Assembly (NCBI GenBank): GCA_016201195.1
Contig: JACQDI010000170.1
Location: 1 to 15,301 of the forward strand
DNA: 15,301 nt
Source of the DNA: Acidobacteriota bacterium
Lineage (GTDB): Bacteria > Acidobacteriota > Terriglobia > Bryobacterales > JACQDG01
Direction of reading: 5' to 3'
Below, piece after piece: positions 1-5,580 of this stretch (its first letter is position 1; every line of letters starts with the position of its first letter). The position numbers were made by a program, and so were the translations under genes. The notes under the pieces are model-generated. The model was not told the DNA's origin, did no database searches, and worked only from the letters and a program-made list of their open reading frames with translations.

Positions 1-111
1 CATTGCCCGGACTGGGCTTGCGTGATGAGTTCCTCGCATTCGGTGGAAGCGGTGGATCGGAAAAGCATCCGGATGTGCGAGGCGTGCCGCAGGCGCTTGT
101 TGCGGGAATAA
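1..111 (+). CDS. Archaemetzincin-like zinc metallopeptidase, C-terminal fragment
   Basis: Only the last 36 residues are in the window; the frame is open from base 1 and stops at TAA 109-111. The tail begins H-C, then has four residues, C, V, M, and later C-x2-C (C2, C7, M9, C26, C29). This is the end of the archaemetzincin (peptidase family M54) signature, in which HExxHxxGxxHC is followed by Cx4C-x-M and a final CxxC. Those four Cys bind a structural zinc. The catalytic HExxH would lie just left of the window and cannot be seen. The stretch V-x-x-V-D-R-K-S before the last Cys pair also fits the family. The call rests on motif spacing over a short fragment. An unrelated small zinc-binding tail is the alternative. 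It shares strand with the cluster downstream, but a 153-bp leader separates them and nothing ties the functions together. Confidence 0.6.
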   Translation, partial: HCPDWACVMSSSHSVEAVDRKSIRMCEACRRRLLRE

Positions 112-185
112 CCCCACCGTTGCGGCAAATCCCCCAAATCCAGTCCACATAAGATGTTTCAGCGGCCCGGGCCAGCGTTGCAAAG

Positions 186-220
186 TTGATCAATTCAGAC
201 CAGTTTCCAATTGATTCAAT
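186..220. promoter_or_regulatory. Two TTGAT/TCAA dyads upstream of the respiratory cluster (candidate operator)
   Basis: The leader between the metallopeptidase stop (111) and the first cluster gene (ATG 265) contains the 8-bp palindrome TTGATCAA at 186-193 and the 11-bp dyad ATTGATTCAAT at 210-220. They use the same half-site, and their centres are about 25 bp apart. The half-site resembles the TTGAT arm of FNR/CRP-family sites, but neither copy has the canonical TTGAT-N4-ATCAA spacing. No confident -35/-10 pair was found; TAAGAT at 150-155 is a weak -10 candidate. A perfect GGCCCGGGCC palindrome lies just upstream (about 165-175). The placement suits regulation of the cluster, possibly by the Rrf2 protein encoded at its far end, but that is speculation. 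Confidence 0.25.
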
Positions 221-264
221 CGTTTGAGCCTTTTGGCACGCCCATTGCACTCCTGGGGCCCGGA

Positions 265-2127
265 ATGCCCTACCAGGTGGAGATCCCTGACCAGGAATAC
301 TGGCGGCGGCAGATCAAGTGTCAGTATGCCTGTCCGGTCCACACCGACGCGCGGGGATACATCAGGGCGATTGCCACCGGCGAGTACGAGAAGGCCTACC
401 GGATCGCGCGGGGACCGAATCCGCTGGCCTCGATCTGCGGGCGGGTGTGCGGGGCGCCGTGCGAGGTGGCTTGCCGGCGCGGGACGATCGATCAGCCGCT
501 GGCGATCCGGGCGTTGAAGCGGTTTGTCACCGACCAGTTTGGGCGGCAGCCCGTGAAGCCGGAGGAAATACCCGAGGGCGATTGCGACGGCCTCGAGGAA
601 GTGACGCACCTGGCGCGGTTCCTGGCCTCGCGCGAGTACCGGCGTCCGGACGGCGCGCGGGTGGCGATCATCGGCTCCGGCCCGGCGGGACTGGCTGCGG
701 CCCACGACCTGGCGTTGCTTGGCTGCCGCCCGGTGGTGTTCGAGATGGAGTCCGCCCCGGCAGGGATGCTCTACACGGGGGTGCCCGCCTACCGGCTGCC
801 GCGGGACCTCATCGCCGCCGAGGTCGAGTTGATCCGCGCCCTGGGCGTGGAGTTTCGCTGCGGGGTGAAGGTCGGGCGCGACATCGCCTTCGCCGACCTG
901 CGGCGGGAGTATCACGTGGTGATCATTGCCGTGGGCGCCAAGCGCGCCCGGATGCTGTCGATCCCAGGGTCCGACGCCGAGGGCGTCGTGGGGGGGATCG
1001 ACTTCTTGCGGGCGGCGGCGTTGGGCGAACCAGTCGCCCTCGGGCGCCGGGTAATCGTGATTGGCGGCGGCAACGTCGCCTACGATGTCGGCCGAACCGC
1101 CGCCCGCCTGGTGGACAGGCAGACCGAGAGCGACATCAGCCGCGTCGCCCTCCGCCAGCCAGCGGTCCGCGAGGTGCACTTGGCGTGCCTGGAGTCACGC
1201 GAGGAGATGCCCGCCGACGAGATCGAGATCATCGAGGGCGAGGAAGAAGGCATCACCCGCCACAACTCCCTCGGCCCCAAGGAGTTTTTGTTCCGCGCGG
1301 AGAACGGCCGGAGGGTTGTCACCGGCGTCCGCTTCCGCCGCGTGCTTTCCGTGTTCGACGAGAAGAAACGCTTCGCCCCGGTCTACGACGATCAGGAGAC
1401 CACCGACATCGCCGCCGACACGGTCTTGCTGTCGGTGGGCCAGATGCCGGACCTGACGTTTCTCGATCCCGACGTCAAGCTCAAATCGCCTACCCAGATC
1501 GAGCTTGATCCGGAAACGCTCGAAACAACGATGGAGGGCGTGTTCGCGGCGGGCGACGTGGCCTACGGCGCGCGGCTGATGATCGATGCCATCGCCAGCG
1601 GCAAGAAGGCGGCGCGGTCGGTGTACCGCTATCTCACCGGCCAGACCATCGAGCCCGAGGAAACGCAGTTTCATTTCGAGATCGGCGATTACGGCCGCGA
1701 GGCGGGCTATGAGAAGCGCGGGCGGCTGTCGATCCCAAGCGTCCCAGCGCGGCTGCGACTCGCCGACCCCAGGACCCTGGTCGAGACCGGGTACACCGAG
1801 ACGCAGGCGCTGTCGGAAGCGGGCCGCTGCCTGGACTGCGGCGTCAACACCATCTTCGACGGCGAAAAGTGCATTCTCTGCGGCGGGTGCGTGGATGTTT
1901 GCCCGACACTCTGTCTCAAGCTGGTCGGAATCGAAGAGCTGGACGCGGAGACGCGGAGACTGTGGGACGCGGAGACGGAATGGTCGGCGATTCTCAAAGA
2001 CGAAGGCCGCTGCATCCGCTGCGCCTTGTGCGCCGAGCGTTGCCCGACCAAGGCCATCACCATGGAGCGGTTTCAATTTCAACAGGAGTGGACGACATGT
2101 TCGATGCCGGTCGCCGCGATTTCCTAG
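265..2127 (+). CDS. GltD-like FAD/NAD(P) oxidoreductase with C-terminal 2[4Fe-4S] ferredoxin domain
   Basis: Predicted cytoplasmic flavoprotein of 620 aa moving electrons between NAD(P)H, FAD and Fe-S clusters. From ATG 265: an N-terminal Cys domain as in glutamate synthase small subunit (C19, C23, C58, C62, C66, C70); FAD motif GSGPAG at 137-142; NAD(P) motif GGGNVA at 267-272; a second FAD motif AAGD near 428-431; then two ferredoxin motifs, C536/C539/C542/C546 and C583/C586/C589/C593. No glutamate synthase large subunit is nearby, so glutamate synthesis is unlikely. The 3' end overlaps the Rieske gene by 31 bp, pointing to a role at a Rieske/cytochrome b complex. A TTG at 211 would add 18 residues but has no Shine-Dalgarno and covers the dyads; ATG 265 has a modest GGGG 7 nt upstream. 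The linker between the two ferredoxin motifs carries a repeat-derived insert (1941-1978). The fold assignment is strong; the physiological partner is inferred. Confidence 0.9.
   Translation: MPYQVEIPDQEYWRRQIKCQYACPVHTDARGYIRAIATGEYEKAYRIARGPNPLASICGRVCGAPCEVACRRGTIDQPLAIRALKRFVTDQFGRQPVKPEEIPEGDCDGLEEVTHLARFLASREYRRPDGARVAIIGSGPAGLAAAHDLALLGCRPVVFEMESAPAGMLYTGVPAYRLPRDLIAAEVELIRALGVEFRCGVKVGRDIAFADLRREYHVVIIAVGAKRARMLSIPGSDAEGVVGGIDFLRAAALGEPVALGRRVIVIGGGNVAYDVGRTAARLVDRQTESDISRVALRQPAVREVHLACLESREEMPADEIEIIEGEEEGITRHNSLGPKEFLFRAENGRRVVTGVRFRRVLSVFDEKKRFAPVYDDQETTDIAADTVLLSVGQMPDLTFLDPDVKLKSPTQIELDPETLETTMEGVFAAGDVAYGARLMIDAIASGKKAARSVYRYLTGQTIEPEETQFHFEIGDYGREAGYEKRGRLSIPSVPARLRLADPRTLVETGYTETQALSEAGRCLDCGVNTIFDGEKCILCGGCVDVCPTLCLKLVGIEELDAETRRLWDAETEWSAILKDEGRCIRCALCAERCPTKAITMERFQFQQEWTTCSMPVAAIS
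1941..1978 (+). repeat. In-frame GACGCGGA-type tandem repeat inside the flavoprotein gene
   Basis: Degenerate tandem copies of an 8-base unit (ACGCGGAG) lie in the linker between the two ferredoxin Cys motifs, about residues 559-572 of the flavoprotein. They are translated as a charged segment in which D-A-E-T recurs. Bases 1943-1960 (ACGCGGAGACGCGGAGAC) match perfectly, in inverted orientation, to 11955-11972 in the gap beside gltA. The reading frame is kept, and both flanking Fe-S motifs are intact. Confidence 0.5.
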
Positions 2128-2552
2128 GACTGGCTGCCATTGGGAGCGCGCTGGCCGCGCTGGGCACGGCGCTCGCCGGCGTGCTGCGGCTGCCCAAGCC
2201 GGCCGTGCTGCCGGGGCCCATGCGGGTCTACAAGCTGGGCGATCCAGCCCAGTTCGCGGTCGGCTCCGTGGTGAAGATGGACGCCGAGCAGTTGTACCTG
2301 TTTCGCGATGAGCGGGGTTTCCACGCCATCTCTTCGGTGTGCACGCATCTGGGCTGTATCGTGGCCCACAGCGAGCGGGAGGGTTTCGCCTGCCCTTGTC
2401 ACGGGTCGAAGTTCGACACCCAGGGCAAAGTGACCGGCGGCCCGGCGCCCACCGGCCTGGCGTGGCTGGAGGTCTCGCTCTCGCCCGACGGGCAGTTGCA
2501 GGTGAACGGGGAAACCGAGGTGTCGCGAGGCACCCGCTTCCAGGTTGGGTAA
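2097..2552 (+). CDS. Rieske [2Fe-2S] protein, Tat-exported
   Basis: A 151-residue Rieske iron-sulfur protein, the high-potential acceptor of quinol electrons in bc-type complexes. The cluster boxes are complete: CTHLGC at 82-87 and CPCHGS at 99-104. These give ligands C82, H84, C99 and H102, and the stabilising disulfide pair C87/C101. The N-terminus has a twin-arginine motif (RRDFLG, R6-R7) followed by a hydrophobic stretch to about residue 30, the usual uncleaved Tat anchor that places the cluster on the periplasmic side. ATG 2097 is set by AGGAG at 2084-2088, 8 nt upstream. The start lies 31 bp inside the flavoprotein gene, suggesting translational coupling. The cytochrome b gene follows after a 123-bp hairpin-rich gap. 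Length and motifs are ordinary for the family. Aromatic-ring dioxygenase ferredoxins share the boxes but lack the Tat anchor and this context. Confidence 0.94.
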   Translation: MFDAGRRDFLGLAAIGSALAALGTALAGVLRLPKPAVLPGPMRVYKLGDPAQFAVGSVVKMDAEQLYLFRDERGFHAISSVCTHLGCIVAHSEREGFACPCHGSKFDTQGKVTGGPAPTGLAWLEVSLSPDGQLQVNGETEVSRGTRFQVG

Positions 2553-2598
2553 AGAAGGCTTAATGAGACACACGGCGCGGACAAACTGCAAATGTGGC

Positions 2599-2661
2599 GC
2601 ACGCACTCTGGCGTGCCGCGCCGACACTCGTGTCGGCGCTCGGGGGTCGAGAGTCTCGACC
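2599..2661. repeat. Three consecutive hairpins (REP-like element) between Rieske and cytochrome b genes
   Basis: The 123-bp gap 2553-2675 holds three adjacent inverted repeats. First, GCACGC (2599-2604) pairs with GCGTGC (2611-2616). Second, GCGCCGACAC (2618-2627) pairs with GTGTCGGCGC (2630-2639), a perfect 10-bp stem around TC. Third, GGTCGAGA (2645-2652) pairs with TCTCGACC (2654-2661) around a single G. No T-run follows, so this is not a typical intrinsic terminator. The compact mosaic looks like a dispersed repetitive extragenic palindrome of the kind recalled from Acidobacteria. Lying inside an operon, it could stabilise mRNA ends or set the ratio of upstream to downstream gene expression. 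Confidence 0.65.
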
Positions 2662-2675
2662 TGGCAGGCTGAACA

Positions 2676-4166
2676 ATGATCGAGAACCTCAAGGCGCTGC
2701 CTCAAAACCTGCGCGACTCGGTCGTGCGTTACACGCTCCACCCCACCTCCGACCGCGAGCGCTCCCAGGCCACCTTCCACAACCTGTTCCTGCACCTGCA
2801 AAGCGTGCGCGTGCACCGCAACACGCTGCGCGTCGCTTACAGCTTCGGGCTGGGCCTCATCACGACAGCCAGCTTCGTCCTGCTCACCCTCACCGGCATC
2901 CTGCTGATGGTCTACTACAAGCCCTCCACCGAGCTGGCCTACGGGTCGGTGAAAGACATCCACTTCGTGGTGCCGGCGGGGCGCTTCATCCGCAACATCC
3001 ACCGGTGGGCGGCGCACCTGATGGTGGTGGCGGTGTTCCTGCACATGGCGCGGGTGTTCTACACCGGCTCCTACAAAAAGCCGCGGGAGTTCAACTGGCT
3101 GGTGGGGCTGGCGCTGCTGGTGCTCACCCTGGGCCTGAGCTTCACCGGATACCTGCTGCCGTGGGATCAGCTCGCCTACTGGGCCATCACCATCGGGGCC
3201 AACATCGCCAACTCGCCGCGCGAGGTTACGGACGCGCTGCACATCACGAAGTTCTTGGACGTCGGCGGCTTCCAGAAACAGTTGCTGCTGGGGGCCAACT
3301 ACGTGGGCCAGGAGGCGCTCATCCGGTTCTACGTGCTGCATGTGGCCGCGCTGCCCATCCTGATGGCCATGCTCATGGGCGTGCACTTCTGGCGCGTGCG
3401 CAAGGACGGCGGCCTCTCGCGCGACGAGACAGCCCCGCGGGATCCGAACGACGTGTTCTCACCGACTAAGACCTACGGGCTGATGGCGGTGGTGCGGGGC
3501 CGCACGCCGGCGGTGGGCCGCGGGCCGGAAGGCACGGTCCAGAGCTGGCCCCACCTGCTGTGGGCGGAGATGGCCGTGTTCATGTTTACCGTGGCGGTGA
3601 CCCTCGCCCTGTCGTACTTCTTCGACGCGCCGCTGAAGGAGATGGCCGATCCGGCCATCCCCGAGAATCCGGCCAAGGCTCCGTGGTACTTCCTCGGGCT
3701 CCAGGAGCTGGTCTCCTATTCGGCGTTCATGGGCGGCGTGGGCATCCCCACCATCGCCCTGATCGGCCTGGGGTTGATCCCCTACCTCGACCGCGATCCG
3801 CGCGGGGTGGGCAAGTGGTTCGGCGGGCCGGAGGGAAAACGCATCTTCTGGCTGTCGACCGTTTTCGGATTGATCAGCGTGGTCGCCTTGCTGGCGCTCA
3901 CGGTCAACTGCGGATGGCTGCGCAACTGGATTCCGTCCATTCCCCAACCGGTGATCACGCTGATCAATCCGGGAACGGTCATCGTGCTGCTATATGCGGC
4001 ATGGTCGCTGTGGATCTTGCGCCGGACGGCTTCGCTCCGGCTTTCGGCGGTGGCGCTGTTTACGTGCTTCCTGGCCGGGTTCGTGGTGCTGACCTCGATG
4101 GGATCGATTTTCCGCGGGCCCAACTGGCAGTTCTACTGGTGGCCGAGTCAATGGCCGGTGCACTGA
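2676..4166 (+). CDS. Cytochrome b of a Rieske/cytochrome b complex (b6-type core with fused subunit-IV-like half)
   Basis: Membrane diheme cytochrome b of 496 aa that oxidises quinol with the Rieske protein. Heme ligands are H109/H123 (Hx13H) and H222/H237 (Hx14H); the longer second spacing is the b6f type, not the mitochondrial type. The Cys that anchors heme ci in b6f is absent; the only Cys are C412 and C464. G-Y-L-L-P-W-D-Q at 158-165 is a conserved cytochrome b block. The second half resembles subunit IV, but the Qo PEWY motif reads A335-P336-W337-Y338, so the Qo glutamate is replaced by proline; E344 is the nearest acid. About nine hydrophobic segments are seen: four in the core, three in the IV-like part, two extra at the C-terminus, which ends after a F-R-G-P-N-W block. 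One base separates it from the cytochrome c gene. Only a weak ribosome-binding site precedes ATG 2676. Confidence 0.95.
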   Translation: MIENLKALPQNLRDSVVRYTLHPTSDRERSQATFHNLFLHLQSVRVHRNTLRVAYSFGLGLITTASFVLLTLTGILLMVYYKPSTELAYGSVKDIHFVVPAGRFIRNIHRWAAHLMVVAVFLHMARVFYTGSYKKPREFNWLVGLALLVLTLGLSFTGYLLPWDQLAYWAITIGANIANSPREVTDALHITKFLDVGGFQKQLLLGANYVGQEALIRFYVLHVAALPILMAMLMGVHFWRVRKDGGLSRDETAPRDPNDVFSPTKTYGLMAVVRGRTPAVGRGPEGTVQSWPHLLWAEMAVFMFTVAVTLALSYFFDAPLKEMADPAIPENPAKAPWYFLGLQELVSYSAFMGGVGIPTIALIGLGLIPYLDRDPRGVGKWFGGPEGKRIFWLSTVFGLISVVALLALTVNCGWLRNWIPSIPQPVITLINPGTVIVLLYAAWSLWILRRTASLRLSAVALFTCFLAGFVVLTSMGSIFRGPNWQFYWWPSQWPVH

Positions 4167-4167
4167 C

Positions 4168-5580
4168 ATGAGCGACCCGTCGCGAGCGTACAAATGGATA
4201 TTGCTGATCTCTAGCCTGGTGACGCTCGGGTTCCTGCTTGCTGCGGCCGCGCGGGAGAATGTGACCGCCGAGTGGCGGCACGTCCAGAAAGACTACCAGC
4301 GGATCCTGCTGGCCAAGGCTGGTGACGCCACGAGCCGGCGGGTAGCCGGGCAGTTCCCCGTCGAGATCCGGCAGGTCACGGTCCCGGCGCTCAACACCGT
4401 CGATCGCTGCGTGAGCTGCCACCTGGGCATCGACGACCCGCGCATGAAAGACCAGCCGGAACCCCACCGCGCGCATCCCAAGGAGCTGCTGAAGATCCAC
4501 CGCACCGAGAAGTTCGGCTGCACGGTCTGCCACCAGGGCCAGGGCGCGGCGCTCACCTTCCACGAGGCCAAGGCTGAGGATTACTTCTGGGATTACCCGC
4601 TGCTGCCCGCGTCGCTGACCGAGGCCTCCTGCAACTCCTGCCACGATCCCCGCGCGCTGCCGCGAGGCGCGGCGGCCAAGCTCGTTCGCGGCATGGAGTT
4701 GTTCGACGAAAAGGGCTGTTGGGCGTGCCACAAGCTGGATGGCAAGGGTGGGCAGCTCGGCCCGGCGCTCGACAACGTGGGCCTGAAGACCAAGCACCAG
4801 TTCATCCGCGCGAATCTCAAAGGGTCGCAGACGGTGTGGCATTGGCTCTCCCAGCACTTCCGTGACCCTATGGGGATCGTCCCCGGCAGCCGCATGCCGG
4901 CCCCCGCGCTGACCCCGGTCGAAAACGAGGCGCTCACCGTCTACATGCTCTCGCTGCGCAAGCGCTCGCTGCCCGAGGAGTACCTGGCGCCGGACAAGAT
5001 CGAGCAGAAATACGCGAGGTTGCATCCGCCCGCTCCGAACGGTGAGGCGCTCTACAAGCAGTACTGCGCCTCGTGCCACGACACAGGTCTCTACACACGC
5101 TGGGACAAGAATTTCCAGCGTTTCGTGCCGGCGATCCGCAACCCGTCGTTCGTGCGCACCGAGGACGACGAGTGTTTGCTGGCCAACGTCGAGGAGGGCC
5201 GTCCCGGAACGTTCATGCCTGCCTGGGGCCCCAAGGCGGGCGGGCTGAGCAAGCCGGAGATGGAGGCGTTGGTGGCCTACCTGCGAGGGGCCGTGAAGCC
5301 GGCGGAGCTGGCCGCGGCCCCCGCGGGCGGATCGGTCGAGCGCGGCCGGACGCTGTTCGGGCGAAATTGCGCCGGCTGCCACGGCGCCCAAGGCCAGGGC
5401 CTGATCGCCCCGGCGCTCGCCAACCCGGTGTTCCAGAAGGCGGCCACCGACGCCTTTATCGCCGAGACGATCCGCAGCGGCCGCGAGAACACCCCCATGC
5501 CCGCCTTCGCCCGCGCGGGCTTCGGCCAAGCCGAGATAGCCGACCTGATCGCCCATATCCGGAAGGGATTCACGAAATGA
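4168..5580 (+). CDS. Membrane-anchored multiheme cytochrome c (six CXXCH sites)
   Basis: A 470-residue cytochrome c, probably the electron outlet of the Rieske/cytochrome b module on the periplasmic side. Residues 10-29 form one hydrophobic segment after a short positive N-terminus, a likely uncleaved signal anchor. Six heme-attachment motifs start at C81, C118, C155, C184, C300 and C401. The first three lie in a His-rich N-terminal region. The last three belong to class-I-like cytochrome c domains, each with a plausible Met axial ligand in an x-M-P-A context (M243, M350, M444). The gene starts 1 base after cytochrome b and overlaps the molybdoenzyme gene by 4 bp (ATGA), so it links the two modules physically. 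Six hemes exceed the one or two of classical cytochrome c1. The heme count is direct; electron-transfer order is inferred. Confidence 0.95.
   Translation: MSDPSRAYKWILLISSLVTLGFLLAAAARENVTAEWRHVQKDYQRILLAKAGDATSRRVAGQFPVEIRQVTVPALNTVDRCVSCHLGIDDPRMKDQPEPHRAHPKELLKIHRTEKFGCTVCHQGQGAALTFHEAKAEDYFWDYPLLPASLTEASCNSCHDPRALPRGAAAKLVRGMELFDEKGCWACHKLDGKGGQLGPALDNVGLKTKHQFIRANLKGSQTVWHWLSQHFRDPMGIVPGSRMPAPALTPVENEALTVYMLSLRKRSLPEEYLAPDKIEQKYARLHPPAPNGEALYKQYCASCHDTGLYTRWDKNFQRFVPAIRNPSFVRTEDDECLLANVEEGRPGTFMPAWGPKAGGLSKPEMEALVAYLRGAVKPAELAAAPAGGSVERGRTLFGRNCAGCHGAQGQGLIAPALANPVFQKAATDAFIAETIRSGRENTPMPAFARAGFGQAEIADLIAHIRKGFTK

Noticed and set aside
186..220. Canonical FNR box
   Set aside because: The half-sites match TTGAT/TCAA, but the required four-base spacer to a second ATCAA arm is absent in both dyads.
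211..264. TTG at 211 as start of the flavoprotein
   Set aside because: It has no Shine-Dalgarno, adds 18 residues unlike the family's N-terminus and overlaps the dyad sequences. ATG 265 puts the conserved I-K-C-x3-C-P block near the N-terminus as expected.
265..2127. Glutamate synthase small subunit (gltD)
   Set aside because: The core resembles GltD, but the C-terminal 2[4Fe-4S] domain, the absence of gltB and the overlap with a Rieske gene point to another role.
2618..2639. Intrinsic terminator between Rieske and cytochrome b genes
   Set aside because: The stem is strong but no T-run follows, and termination here would separate two subunits of one complex.
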